Shown here one piece after another: positions 44,348 through 54,002 of a DNA stretch of 64,000 nucleotides. Below the pieces are notes generated by a model. The model did not search any database, was not told where the DNA came from, and saw nothing but the letters and a program-made list of their open reading frames with translations. Every line of letters starts with the position of its first letter. The first letter of the stretch is position 1. Source of the stretch: Egibacteraceae bacterium (GTDB lineage Bacteria > Actinomycetota > Nitriliruptoria > Euzebyales > Egibacteraceae). The position numbers were made by a program, and so were the translations under genes. The stretch covers positions 1 to 64,000 of the forward strand of contig JAUJMS010000004.1 in assembly GCA_030446745.1 (NCBI GenBank), read 5' to 3'.

Positions 44348-45131
44348 TCAGCCCCTCCCGCCGGCACGCTCGGCGCGGATGCGCGCCTTCTCGCTGCGGA
44401 CGTATGCAGCCTTCGCCTTCGCGCGCGGGCGACGCGTTCGCTCTTCCTCCGCGATCAGCTGATCGAAGATCGCCTGGTCGACCTGCGCCTCGACATGTAT
44501 GTCTTCCTCAACCTTCGTCGCGGTCGCGGTTCCGCCGGCACCGCCACCGCCGGCAGCAGCCGCGGCCGTCGCAGGAGCCGCAGCCGCCGCGGCCTGCTCC
44601 GCCGCCTTGCGCGCCGCCTTGAGCCCTTCCTCGATCTCCTTGGGATGTCCGCGCCCTCGTCGAGCTCGGGCGGTGCGGGCACCGTGTTCATCCAGACACG
44701 CAGCTGCTCTTTTCGTGCGTGAGCTGGCGCAGCGAGTAGGTCGAGTACTCGAACTCCGGTGACCAGAACAGCGCGTCGAAGGGGCACACCTCCACGCAGA
44801 TCCCGCAGTACATGCACAGCGCGAAGTCGATCGCGAAACGGTCGAGGACGTTGCGCGTCCGCGCTCGCGCGCCCTCCTCCTTGGGGGGCACGACTTCCTT
44901 GTGGCTGTCGATGTAGATGCACCAGTCCGGGCACTCGCGTGCGCAGAGCATGCAGACGGTGCAGTTCTCTTCCATCAGCGCGATCACGCCGCGGCTGCGC
45001 GGCGGCAGGGCGGGCTTGACGTGCGGATACTGCTGCGTCGTCGACGGCGTCATCATCGTCTTGAGCGTGACGCCGAGACCCTTGAGCAGGCCGATCTTCG
45101 GCGGGGCGGGAAAATTCGGCATCTTTGGCAT
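44348..45131 (-). CDS. nuoI: NADH-quinone oxidoreductase subunit I with long C-terminal tail, first operon (frameshifted)
   Basis: Carries the two [4Fe-4S] clusters N6a/N6b of the peripheral arm: [12 protein letters not shown] and [18 protein letters not shown]. The N-terminus [20 protein letters not shown] is the membrane-facing helix. After LRQLTHEK a frame break near 44720 leads into ~125 further residues. These include [13 protein letters not shown], an Ala-rich [20 protein letters not shown], a Gly/Thr stretch, [20 protein letters not shown] and a basic [20 protein letters not shown]. Actinobacterial NuoI often has a tail, but this one is long. TGA at 44348. Confidence 0.88.
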
Positions 45132-46226
45132 CTAGCCGAACACCTTGGCGATGGCGATCACGACGATGTTGAGCAGCCCCAGGGGGATGAGGATCAGCCA
45201 CGACATGCGCTGCAGCTGATCCTCACGCAGCCGCGGGAACGTGGCGCGGAACCAGATCATGACGAAGACGAGGGCGAGGACCTTGCCCATCGTCACGCCG
45301 AAGCCGAGCAGTCCGGTAACAACAGGGTGGAAGCCGTACGGCCCGAAGCCGAACACCCCGACCACACCGTTGATCAGTTCCGGAACGGTGACACCCGGCA
45401 AGGCGTACCAACCGCCGAGGAACAGCACGGTCGCGATCGCCGACAGCACGACCATGCCGGCGTACTCGGCCAGCATGAAGAACGCGTACTTGATCCCCGT
45501 GTACTCCGTCATGTGACCGAAGATGATCTCGGAGTCGGCGATCGGCATGTCGAACGGGGGCCGGTTGAGTTCGGCGAGTGCGGCGACGAAGAACAGCAGG
45601 AACCCGACGGCGTGCGGCAGCACGAACCACATCGGCACGATGTCGAAGACGCGGAAGGTCGCCTGCGCGTCGATGATGCCGACCAGGGACAGCGTGCCTG
45701 CCTGCAGGACCACGGCCGCAGCGCCGAGGACCAGCGGAAGCTCGTAGGCGATCAGCTGCGCCGCCGCGCGGATGCCACCCATCAGCGAGAACTTGTTGGC
45801 GCTGGACCACGCCGCCATGAGCACACCCAGAACGCTGACCGACGAGACCGCCAGCGCGAAGAACACACCCGCGTTGAGGTTCTCGCCGAACAGGCCCGGC
45901 CCCAGCGGCAGCACGAGCATGACCACCAGCCCCGGGACCAGCGCGACCCCGGGTGCGAGCGAGAAGACCCACTTGTCGGCGGCCGCCGGGACGATGTCTT
46001 CCTTCTGGATGAACTTCGCGCCGTCGGCGACCAGCTGGCCGACGCCGTGCTTGATCGGGCCGATGCCCGCTTCCATCGGGCCGAGGCGGTCCTGCTGGTG
46101 GGCGAGCACCTTGTGCTCCATATAGCCGGCGACCAGCGGCGCGGTGAGGAAGAAGCCCACCAGCAGCCCGAGCTTGAGGGCGATGGACCAGCCAACGCTG
46201 GCGAGGTCGAGAAGTCCTGGTTCCAC
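45132..46226 (-). CDS. nuoH: NADH-quinone oxidoreductase subunit H, first operon
   Basis: 364 residues, intact. Membrane subunit forming the quinone pocket with NuoB/D. YMEHKVLAHQQDRLGPMEAG, DGAKFIQKEDIVPAAADKWV, LAELNRPPFDMPIADSEIIF (acidic loop) and YTGIKYAFFMLAEYAGMVVL are diagnostic. The TAG is directly followed by nuoI. The EHKV and QQDRLGPM variants differ from the NuoH of the second operon ([20 protein letters not shown]), showing two separate lineages. Confidence 0.96.
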   Translation of the reverse strand: MEPGLLDLASVGWSIALKLGLLVGFFLTAPLVAGYMEHKVLAHQQDRLGPMEAGIGPIKHGVGQLVADGAKFIQKEDIVPAAADKWVFSLAPGVALVPGLVVMLVLPLGPGLFGENLNAGVFFALAVSSVSVLGVLMAAWSSANKFSLMGGIRAAAQLIAYELPLVLGAAAVVLQAGTLSLVGIIDAQATFRVFDIVPMWFVLPHAVGFLLFFVAALAELNRPPFDMPIADSEIIFGHMTEYTGIKYAFFMLAEYAGMVVLSAIATVLFLGGWYALPGVTVPELINGVVGVFGFGPYGFHPVVTGLLGFGVTMGKVLALVFVMIWFRATFPRLREDQLQRMSWLILIPLGLLNIVVIAIAKVFG

Positions 46227-46237
46227 GTCAGTCGTTC

Positions 46238-47422
46238 CTAACGGTCCACGTCACCGACGACAAAGAAGACGCTGCCGAGGATCGCGATCATGTCCGACAG
46301 CAGTGCGTCCTGGAGCAGGTAGGACATCATCGAGACGTTGTAGAACGACGGGGTCCGCATCTTCAGCCGCCACGGGTTCTTCTTGCCGTCGCTGACCAGG
46401 TAGTAGCCGAGCTGGCCCAGCGGCGCCTCGGTGCGGGTGTAGATCTCACCCTCGGGCGCCTTGACGATCTTGGGCAGCTTGACGTTGCACGCGCCGGCTG
46501 TGATGCCCTCGAGCGCCTGGTCGATGATGTAGGTGCTCGCGTCGATGCGCTCCAGCAGCATCACGAAGCGGTCGTAGCTGTCGCCGTTCGTGCCGACGGG
46601 GACCGGGACGTCGAGCTCGCCGTACTTGGCGTACGGCTGCGACACCCGGGAGTCCTCTGCCACGCCGGTGGCCTGCAGCGTCGGTCCGGTCACGCCGAAT
46701 TCCATGGCGACGTCCGGCGGCAGCACGCCGACGCCCTTGGTGCGTGCCATGAAGATCTCGTTGCCGAACAGCAGATCGCGGTACTGCGTGGTCCCCTGCC
46801 GGATGACCTTGATCATCTTGGTGCTCGCCTGGAGGAACCCGGCAGGCAGGTCCTCCTTCACGCCGCCGACGCGGTTGTAGGCGAAGTGCAGGCGCCCGCC
46901 GGTGGCGCTCTCCATCAGGTGCTGCACGTCCTCGCGCTCACGGAAGGCGAAGAACAGCGGCGTGATGGCCCCCAGCTCCAGGCCGAACGACCCGACGAAC
47001 ATGAGGTGGTTGAGGATGCGGTTCCACTCGCACATGATCACGCGGATCCACTGCGCGCGGTCGGGCACCTCCATCTCCATCATCGTCTCGACGCTCATGC
47101 ACACGCCGAGTTCGTTGTTGAACGCCGACAGCCAGTCGTGGCGGTTGACCAGCGCGATGATCTGGCGGTAGTCGCGGGCCTCGGCCAGCTTCTCGAAGCC
47201 GCGGTGCATGTACCCGATCACCGGTGTCGCACGGCTGATCTTCTCGCCGTCGAGGTCGATCACCACGCGCAGCACACCGTGCGTCGCGGGGTGCTGCGGG
47301 CCGATGTTGAGGTTCATGTCCTGCGTGACGATGTCGCCACCGTCACGGACGTTGACGATCACACCCTCGCCCGGCCCGCCGGGCAGGACGCCGGTGTCGC
47401 GCTCGCTCAGCGTGTCAGTCAT
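46238..47422 (-). CDS. nuoD: NADH-quinone oxidoreductase subunit D, first operon
   Basis: 394 residues, intact; 49-kDa quinone-binding subunit. [20 protein letters not shown] (beta-hairpin with the quinone-binding His), [40 protein letters not shown] and [20 protein letters not shown] (C-terminal quinone site) are seen, with [20 protein letters not shown] near the end. The ATG overlaps the nuoC stop (ATGA). It is separate from nuoC, not fused. Confidence 0.96.
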   Translation of the reverse strand: MTDTLSERDTGVLPGGPGEGVIVNVRDGGDIVTQDMNLNIGPQHPATHGVLRVVIDLDGEKISRATPVIGYMHRGFEKLAEARDYRQIIALVNRHDWLSAFNNELGVCMSVETMMEMEVPDRAQWIRVIMCEWNRILNHLMFVGSFGLELGAITPLFFAFREREDVQHLMESATGGRLHFAYNRVGGVKEDLPAGFLQASTKMIKVIRQGTTQYRDLLFGNEIFMARTKGVGVLPPDVAMEFGVTGPTLQATGVAEDSRVSQPYAKYGELDVPVPVGTNGDSYDRFVMLLERIDASTYIIDQALEGITAGACNVKLPKIVKAPEGEIYTRTEAPLGQLGYYLVSDGKKNPWRLKMRTPSFYNVSMMSYLLQDALLSDMIAILGSVFFVVGDVDR

Positions 47423-49010
47423 CGGCGATCACCTTCATCTTCGTCCTCGACGGTGGCGTCCGAGGCCAGGTCCCGGTTCGGATCCGCGCGGTCGGCCGTG
47501 TCGGTCTGCTCCGAGGGGCTGGGATGCGGCGACGGCCCTTGGGCGACCCGCTCCTGCGTCACGTTCTGATCGCTGCCGCTATCGCCTTCGGCTGCTTGAG
47601 CGGAGTCTTGGCCGCTGCCGCCGTCTCCCTCCACGCCCAGCGTCTCGCGTTCGAGGCCGTGGCGCTCGTCCTCGGCTTCCTCCGGTGCGGCGTCACTGGC
47701 CAGCGGTGCGGCAGCGGAGCCCTGCGCCGGCACCACGGGCACATCGTCCTCGGCGGGAAGCGGCGCACCGCCGTCGGGCGTCGACGACTCCCCCGACTGC
47801 GGCTCGAGCGGGCGGTCGCTCTCAGGCCCCGGAGCGGGCACCTCGTCGGCGGTCCTGGCGGCTCCCAACCCCTGCGTGTCGGACGTCATCCCGGGCGTGT
47901 CGGCGGCGTCGCGGGCGCCGGACTGGATCTCGGCGCCGCCGCGGCGGCCCTCGGCTTCCGTGCCCGGTGAGGTGCTCGGCAGCGGTGGCGCCCCCTGCGC
48001 GGCCTCTGCTTCAGCGTCCGGACTCACCACCGGCTCGTCTTCGTTGGCGGCGTCCTGCGCCGCGCGCTCGTCCATGTCGCCCTGCGCGGCACCGGCCGCG
48101 GCGTCCTTGGCGATGTCGGAGCCGGCGACCTCGGCGGCGCCCTCGGGCGTGGATGCGGTGGGGTCGCCGCCGGCCGTCGCGGCCGCAGCCGCGGCCTCGT
48201 CGTCGGTGTCACCGCCACCAAACTGGTCGACCGAATCGGCGATCGCGCCACCGCTCGGCGCTCCATCCGCGGCAGCCGTCTGCGCCTCGGCACGTTCGGC
48301 GGCCTTCTTCGCCCGCATGGCCGCGGCCTTGGCCTTCGCCCGCTCGGCCTTGGCTTTGGCGGCCTGGGCCTTGTCCTGCGGTTCCGCCGGCGCGTCGCCT
48401 GCCGAGGCGGTCGCGTCGGCGGCGCCACCGGCGGGCTTCTGCTCCTCCGGCTCCTTCGCGCCCGGCCACGGCTTCGCGTTGCGCGACGTCAGCTGGAAGT
48501 CCTTGCGCAGCGGCCAACCCTCGAAGTTCTCGACGGTCAGGATGCGCGGTCGGACACCGGGGTGGCCCTCGAAGTCGATGCCGAACATGTCGAACGTCTC
48601 GCGCTCGCTCCAGTTCGCCCCACGGAAAACCGACGTCAGCGATGGCAAGGTCGGCTTCTCGCGGCCGCCGGGCACGCGCGTGCGAAGTGTGATGTCGACG
48701 GTGCTCCACCGAGTAGATGTGGACCACGCAGTCAAAGCCCTCCTCGCCGCGGTCGACTGCGTCGAGGAACTCCCAGAAGCGACATGCCAGGGCGGGGTCT
48801 TCCTTGCACACAGCCGCACGGCGTCAACCCACGCCTCGGGCTCGACGACCGCCGTCAACTGTCCGTACGCGATCACCGAGTCGATCAGTCGCGCCCGAGG
48901 CGCTCGCTGAGAAACGACAACATCGCCTCGGGGGCGAGGAAGCCCGCGGGGCGGGTCGTGGCCGTGCCGCCGACGCTGACGCCGGTGCCGGTGGCAGATG
49001 TCTCAGTCAT
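47419..49010 (-). CDS. nuoC: NADH-quinone oxidoreductase subunit C with ~340-residue acidic tail, first operon (frameshifted in its N-terminal half)
   Basis: 30-kDa peripheral-arm subunit. The N-terminus [20 protein letters not shown] (ATG 49010) and [16 protein letters not shown]; after a break near 48890, [38 protein letters not shown]. After another break near 48700, [20 protein letters not shown] and [20 protein letters not shown], the family signature. NuoC normally stops soon after this (~200-250 residues). Here the same frame runs on without a stop from ~48444 to 47419 ([11 protein letters not shown], then repeated Asp/Glu/Ala/Pro/Gly), ending EDEDEGDRR. Low-complexity and probably disordered. 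Confidence 0.9.
47579..47600. repeat. 22-bp dispersed repeat, copy 3 (inside the nuoC tail)
   Basis: CTATCGCCTTCGGCTGCTTG followed by AG, one base different from copy 1. On the minus strand it encodes SAQAAEGDS in the acidic tail of NuoC. Confidence 0.75.
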
Positions 49011-49022
49011 CGTCGAGGCGCC

Positions 49023-49568
49023 CTAGGAGGTCAATGCGGCCGGCTGGTGCGGGTCGCCGCCGCCCACCACGATGGGGCGTCGTGCCTCGCGTTCTGCGTA
49101 GCGCTCCTTGAGCGATTCGTCGCGAATCAGCTCCTGCAGCTTGATGATTCCCTCGAGCAGCGCCTCGGGGCGTGGCGGGCAGCCCGGCACGTACACGTCC
49201 ACCGGCACGATCTGGTCGACGCCCTTGGTCACCGAGTAGCTGTCCCAGAAGGGGCCGCCGCAGTTCGAGCACGACCCGAAGCTGATGACGTACTTGGGCT
49301 CGGGCATCTGGTCGTAGAGGCGCTTGAGCGCGGGGGCCATCTTGTCGGTCAGCGTGCCCGCGACGACCATCAGGTCCGCCTGGCGAGGGCCGTGCGCGAA
49401 CGGGATGACGCCCAGGCGCATGAAGTCGTGGCGTGCCGCCGACGTGGCGATGAACTCGATGGCGCAGCAGGCGAGTCCGAAGTTCATGACCCAGAGGCTG
49501 TAGCGGCGCCCCCAGTTGAGGACGAACTTCATGGGCCGCGGGAGCTCGACCTGGTCGACTAGACCCAC
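49023..49568 (-). CDS. nuoB: NADH-quinone oxidoreductase subunit B, first operon
   Basis: 181 residues, intact. Holds cluster N2, the last iron-sulfur centre before quinone: [26 protein letters not shown] and [16 protein letters not shown] provide the four Cys. GTG 49568 overlaps the nuoA end, giving [20 protein letters not shown]; an internal ATG at MKFVLNW is an alternative. The C-terminus ends [15 protein letters not shown]. It lies 12 bp before nuoC. Confidence 0.95.
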   Translation of the reverse strand: MGLVDQVELPRPMKFVLNWGRRYSLWVMNFGLACCAIEFIATSAARHDFMRLGVIPFAHGPRQADLMVVAGTLTDKMAPALKRLYDQMPEPKYVISFGSCSNCGGPFWDSYSVTKGVDQIVPVDVYVPGCPPRPEALLEGIIKLQELIRDESLKERYAEREARRPIVVGGGDPHQPAALTS

Positions 49569-49942
49569 TTCAGAACTCCCTTCTTCCACTCGTAGGGAAG
49601 CGTGATGCTGACGAAGAAGAGGAACACGAGCATCGTGCCGAGCATGAACCGCGGGGCCGCGTTGTTGGGGTTGCCCAGGTAGACCGCCCACGGGAAGACG
49701 AACAGCGTCTCCACGTCGAACACGACGAACATGAAGGCGAAGAGGTAGTACCGGATGTGGGTCTGCGACCAACCGGAACCAACCGGGTCGAGCCCGCACT
49801 CGTAGGTGGAGAGCTTCGCGCCGTACTTCATGTCCGGCCGAAACAGCCGGTTCAGCCCGAAGGCGGCAGCCACGAGAACGATGCCGGCGATGACCAGCGC
49901 CAGGACGGTCCCGTACTGCATGTAGTAGTCGTGCAGATCCAT
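49559..49942 (-). CDS. nuoA: NADH-quinone oxidoreductase subunit A, first operon
   Basis: 127 residues, three spans. [40 protein letters not shown] (the TM1-2 loop Cys, which marks active/deactive state in some species), [20 protein letters not shown] and [22 protein letters not shown] 49942 has GAGGGAG upstream. First gene of the operon A-B-C-D-H-I-J-K-L-M-N. The 172-bp gap to the divergent methyltransferase gene must hold its promoter, which I could not place. Confidence 0.96.
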   Translation of the reverse strand: MDLHDYYMQYGTVLALVIAGIVLVAAAFGLNRLFRPDMKYGAKLSTYECGLDPVGSGWSQTHIRYYLFAFMFVVFDVETLFVFPWAVYLGNPNNAAPRFMLGTMLVFLFFVSITLPYEWKKGVLKWV

Positions 49943-50114
49943 TGATGCTCCCTCGCGCTTGGAGCGCAGAAACACACCTGATGGTCGAAAAGTGGGCGCC
50001 GAGCAGGTGCCGATCAGCAGTGGCGCCCCGTCAGTGTACGTGCGGTTGCGGCCGCTCCCCCAATCGTCGGCGGCGGGCAAATCGGGCGGGTCGACCCGCC
50101 GCTACGCTGCCCAA

Positions 50115-51113
50115 ATGGCGTGGCTACCGTGGCGTGCGGCAATGGCGGAGGCTTTGTACGGACCCGCCGGGTTCTATCGTCGCCCGGAGGGCCCTGCCGG
50201 GCACTTCCGCACGTCGGTGCACGCCTCGCCATTCTTCGCGGCCGCCGTGGCCGCACTGGCGCGCGACGCGGGGCTCGACACCGTCGTCGACGTCGGTTCG
50301 GGGCGCGGTGAGCTGTTGCGCGCACTGCACCGCATCGATCCGGATCTGACGCTGCACGGCGTCGACGTGGCCGATCGCCCTGCGGACCTCCCGTGCGCGA
50401 TCGGGTGGTCGAGCGCGGTCGAGGACCACGACGGGGCGCTGCTGTTGGCCAACGAGTGGCTCGACGCGATCCCGGCCGATGTCGTCGAACAGACCGCGGG
50501 CGGCCCGAGGCTGGTCGAGGTGGACACCGCCACGGGGGAGGAACGGCTCGGGCAGCCGCCCACCCCCGACGATGCGGCCTGGCTCGAACGCTGGTGGCCG
50601 CTGGCTGACGCTGCGCCCGGCGACCGCGCCGAGGTTGGCCGGCCACGCGACGAGGCGTGGGCCACGGCGGTCGCGTCGTTGCGCCGCGGTGTGGCCGTGG
50701 CGGTGGACTACGGCCACCAGCGGCAGGCCCGGCCGTCGCTTGACACCGTGGTCGGTTACCGGGAGGGGCGCATGGTGCGTGCCGTGCCGGACGGCAGTTG
50801 TGACATCAGCATCCACGTCGCCGTCGACGCCTGTGAGGCCGCGGGCCGCGAGGCGGGCGCCACGGCAACGCTGGTCACCACCCAGCGCAGCGCCTTGCGG
50901 GCGCTGGGGGTGCGCGGGGCGCGACCGCCGCTGGAGTTGGCGACGAGCGATCCGACGGCCTATCTGCGGGCACTGCAGGCAGCCGGTCAGCAGGCGGAGT
51001 TGATCGACCCGGCGGGCCTGGGGCGCTTCTACTGGCTCGTTCAGTGCGTCGGGACGCCAATGCCGGCGGTGCTTGCCGGTGCGGACGCAGCCGCCACGGC
51101 CACGCCGTCCTGA
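50115..51113 (+). CDS. MidA/NDUFAF7-like SAM-dependent methyltransferase
   Basis: 332 residues, intact. ALYGPAGFYRRPEGPAGHFR, TSVHASPFFAAAVAALARDA and TVVDVGSGRGELLRALHRID (SAM motif I) resemble the PF02636 group, as do ALLLANEWLDAIPADVVEQT and VAVAVDYGHQRQARPSLDTV. In mitochondria and Dictyostelium these methyltransferases (NDUFAF7/MidA) methylate an Arg of the NuoD homologue during complex I assembly. Its place divergent from nuoA fits that role, which is otherwise inferred. Its 3' end overlaps a convergent glycosyltransferase gene by 73 bp. Confidence 0.75.
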   Translation: MAWLPWRAAMAEALYGPAGFYRRPEGPAGHFRTSVHASPFFAAAVAALARDAGLDTVVDVGSGRGELLRALHRIDPDLTLHGVDVADRPADLPCAIGWSSAVEDHDGALLLANEWLDAIPADVVEQTAGGPRLVEVDTATGEERLGQPPTPDDAAWLERWWPLADAAPGDRAEVGRPRDEAWATAVASLRRGVAVAVDYGHQRQARPSLDTVVGYREGRMVRAVPDGSCDISIHVAVDACEAAGREAGATATLVTTQRSALRALGVRGARPPLELATSDPTAYLRALQAAGQQAELIDPAGLGRFYWLVQCVGTPMPAVLAGADAAATATPS

Positions 51114-52090
51114 GAACGCGCCTGCAGGCGCCGGCGCAGCTTCCGGCGCGGCGTCGCGGCGCGGCCGAGGATCCCGCCGGCGTACGGCACCCCGCCGCGG
51201 CGCACGCGCGCCAGCAACGCAAGCCACGAGCAGACCCCCCGTTCGCTCACCCACAGCGGCGCGAACAGTGACGCCCGCGGCGCGAACACGGCGGTCCCAC
51301 GGCCGCGGCGGCGACCGACTTCGGCGACGGCGACCACGCCGGCCACTCCCGCGGCGAGGCGTCCCCAGCGGCGGGTGAGCACCGCGCTCGCCACCAGTGG
51401 CACGACCGACAGCTCCATCGCCATGCGGCCGGGGCGAGCGATCTCGTCGTACGCCTGCCGTACGCGCTGACCCCAGAAGTGGTCTGCCGTCGGCGGCAGC
51501 CGGCGCACGTAGAGGTCGAGCGGCGCGGCGCTCGTGCCGCCCGCGACGTCGACGGTCCGCAGAAGCTCGAGGTTCTCGAACAACACGTTGCCGTCGTAGC
51601 CACCCGTGCGCCGCATCACCGCGCGACGCACACCCAGCGTCCCGGGATAGTCGGCGGCGAACGCACGATTGAGCAGGCTGCGGCCGGTGTCCCAGGCGGC
51701 GTGCCATGGCACCGGCTCGAAGTAGTTCTGGGGCCGGACCAGGTCGTAGTCCACCAGCAGGTCCAGGATCCGTTGCAGGGACTCCGCGTCGTAGCGGACG
51801 TCGTCGTCGGCGACGATGCAACGATCGTGCGACGCCAGGCCGAAGCCGGTCAGGACGCCGTGGACCTTGCCGTTCGCGCATGCCAGCGCCGGCTCGGGCG
51901 CCACGTGGCGAATTGCGCGCGGCCAGGCAGCGCCATGTGCCGCGAAGACGTCGGCGTCCGAACCGTCGACGACGACCACCTCGTCCAGGCGCTCGGCCAG
52001 CCACTGCAGGTAGACGGCGAACTCGTCGTCCATGGGCGCGTCGGAACGCAGCGGAAGGATGTACGTCGCGTCGAGCGGTGGTGCGGTCAC
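51041..52090 (-). CDS. glycosyltransferase family 2-like protein
   Basis: 349 residues, intact. TYILPLRSDAPMDDEFAVYL, LAERLDEVVVVDGSDADVFA (nucleotide-sugar-binding start of GT-A folds), DRCIVADDDVRYDAESLQRI (metal-binding DDD) and GVRRAVMRRTGGYDGNVLFE, NLELLRTV resemble GT2 enzymes. A possible membrane segment lies at MELSVVPLVASAVL and AAGVAGVVAVAEV. GTG 52090 overlaps the stop of the GAF-ANTAR gene (GTGA). Acceptor unknown. Confidence 0.78.
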   Translation of the reverse strand: MTAPPLDATYILPLRSDAPMDDEFAVYLQWLAERLDEVVVVDGSDADVFAAHGAAWPRAIRHVAPEPALACANGKVHGVLTGFGLASHDRCIVADDDVRYDAESLQRILDLLVDYDLVRPQNYFEPVPWHAAWDTGRSLLNRAFAADYPGTLGVRRAVMRRTGGYDGNVLFENLELLRTVDVAGGTSAAPLDLYVRRLPPTADHFWGQRVRQAYDEIARPGRMAMELSVVPLVASAVLTRRWGRLAAGVAGVVAVAEVGRRRGRGTAVFAPRASLFAPLWVSERGVCSWLALLARVRRGGVPYAGGILGRAATPRRKLRRRLQARSQDGVAVAAASAPASTAGIGVPTH

Positions 52091-52845
52091 GACCCTGTCG
52101 ACCGCATCGGCGGCGCGGCGTCGCGCGGCACCGCCAGCGTTCCCGCGGCGATGTCGGGCACCACCTCCCCAACAGGGCGGCCCAGCGCGCGGGCGAATTC
52201 GTGGATCAACTGCTCCGCGGCGTGCATCTCGACGCCGAGCTGCGCGCCTACACGGCCCTTGGCCTGCTCCAGAACGATGCGCGAGTCCAGCGCACGCTGC
52301 AGGCGCTGCGTCATTTCGGTGGCGTCGTCGTAGCGACGGCGGTTGAGCACCGCGGTCGTGGCCATGTCCGCCAGCAACGAGCCCGCATCGGCCTGCCGTC
52401 GGGACAGCTCGCCCGGGGTGTCGCGGTACAGATCCAGGATTCCGATGCTCTCGCCGTTGTGCAGCAGCGGCAGGGTGAAGACCGCGCGCATCCCCCGGTC
52501 GAGCGTGCGCGGCACCATCGACGGGAACCGTTGCTCCGAACCCAGATCCGGGATCAGCACGGGCGAGCGGGTGGCGTGGGCGAGCATGCACGGACCTTCG
52601 CCCAACTCGAGCTGAATCGCCTCGAGATCCGCGGTCAGCGCGTCGGAAGCCACGGCGTAGCGCAGACCCCCGTCGATGTCCTCGAGCAGAATCCCGGCGC
52701 CGGTGGCATCCGTCACATCCACGGCGACGTCGCACAGCTGGTAGAGCACGTCGCCGACGTCGTAGTCGGACACCAGCAGCCGCGCGAAGGAAACGAGTGC
52801 CTCCGTCAGGCGGGGGGTGTACTCATCCGGGGTTTGCTCGGACAC
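52087..52845 (-). CDS. GAF-ANTAR RNA-binding regulator
   Basis: 252 residues. The GAF domain occupies ~10-165 (LLVSDYDVGDVLYQLCDVAV, LGEGPCMLAHATRSPVLIPD, GMRAVFTLPLLHNGESIGIL). A C-terminal ANTAR domain follows (RLQRALDSRIVLEQAKGRVG, MHAAEQLIHEFARALGRPVG). Such proteins bind two-hairpin RNA to prevent termination. GTG 52845 with GGAG eight bases upstream was preferred to 52905. It is coupled to the glycosyltransferase. The ligand of the GAF domain is unknown. Confidence 0.85.
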   Translation of the reverse strand: MSEQTPDEYTPRLTEALVSFARLLVSDYDVGDVLYQLCDVAVDVTDATGAGILLEDIDGGLRYAVASDALTADLEAIQLELGEGPCMLAHATRSPVLIPDLGSEQRFPSMVPRTLDRGMRAVFTLPLLHNGESIGILDLYRDTPGELSRRQADAGSLLADMATTAVLNRRRYDDATEMTQRLQRALDSRIVLEQAKGRVGAQLGVEMHAAEQLIHEFARALGRPVGEVVPDIAAGTLAVPRDAAPPMRSTGS

Positions 52846-52944
52846 GCAGTCTGCTCCATTGAGCGGTCGGCTGGGCCGCCGCGGACGACAGAATAGCAGC
52901 GGCAAAAGGCCCGCGGCTGCGGCGTTTCCGTGGCAAACGGGGCG

Positions 52945-54002
52945 TTAGCCGACGCGGTCGGCGGCGTAGTCAGCCAGGTACCGCAGGCCCTCGACGGACG
53001 GCGCCTGCCGCAGGTGCTCCGGCAATTCGACGAGCGCGCTCTTGGCCTTGGCGGCCTCCAGCCTGGCCGCGTCGCGGGCGAGCTCCAGCGCCTCGTGGCC
53101 GCGCAGGAAATCCAGCGCCTCGGCGACGTTCGCCTCGTTCGGGTCGGCCAGGAGCTGCGCGAACCGTGAGGTCGGCCCCTCGGCGTCGAGGACGAGCAGG
53201 ACCGGCAGCGAGCGGACGCCTTCGCGCAGGTCGGTTCCGGGAGTCTTTCCCGACTCGCCGCTGGAGCTGACGATGTCGACGACGTCGTCGGCGAGCTGAA
53301 GCTCATGCCCAGGTGCCAGCCGAACGTCGTCATCGTCTGGATGGCCTGATCGTCCTGATCGGACAGGATCGATCCGAGGCGGCACGAGGACGCGATGAGC
53401 GACGCGGTCTTCTCGCCGATCACGCGCAGGTAGTGCTCGCGGTCGGGCTCCACCTGTGGAACGTGGTGCACCCTGCGGCCGAGCCCTGCACCTCCCGGAT
53501 CTGGCCCTGGCACAGGTCGGCGATCGTCCTGGCCATGACCTTCGTCACGGTCACCCCGAGCGCGGCCGACAGCTCCGACGCGCGCGCCAGCAGGAAGTCG
53601 CCCGTGAGGATCGCGACGGTGTTGGACCACTTGACGTGGGCGGTTCGGCGCCTCGGCGCACTTCCGCGGCGTCGATCACGTCGTCGTGATACAGCGTCGA
53701 CAGGTGCACCAGCTCGACGATGACGCCGGCGTCGACGAGGGCGGTGTCGGACGCCTCCCGTCCCGCGAGCATGCCCGTGAGCAGGACGAGCATCGGGCGG
53801 AACCGCTTGCCGCCGGCGTCGATCAGGTACAGCGAGGCCTCGTTGAGGAAGGGCAGGTCCGAGGCGACCGTCGTCTGCAAACGCTCCTCGACCAGCGCCA
53901 GACCAGGCCGGAGGTCGACGCCCCGCTCCGCCCCTTGCGCGTCAGGTCGTCGATGGCCTCCTGTGACAGCGCCACGTGGCCTCTCAGTCCGTATGCCGTC
54001 AT
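52945..54002 (-). CDS. polyprenyl diphosphate synthase (frameshifted)
   Basis: Trans-prenyltransferase that probably makes the menaquinone side chain. MTAYGLRGHVALSQEAIDDL, LIDAGGKRFRPMLVLLTGML, ELVHLSTLYHDDVIDAAEVR (first DDxxD) and FQLADDVVDIVSSSGESGKT (second DDxxD, joined across a break), ending LADYAADRVG. Breaks occur near 53900, 53660, 53500-53400 and 53300. About 350 residues. The ATG at 54002 overlaps the nuoN stop of the second operon (ATGA). A polyprenyl synthase next to nuoN is also known in other actinobacteria. Confidence 0.87.
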
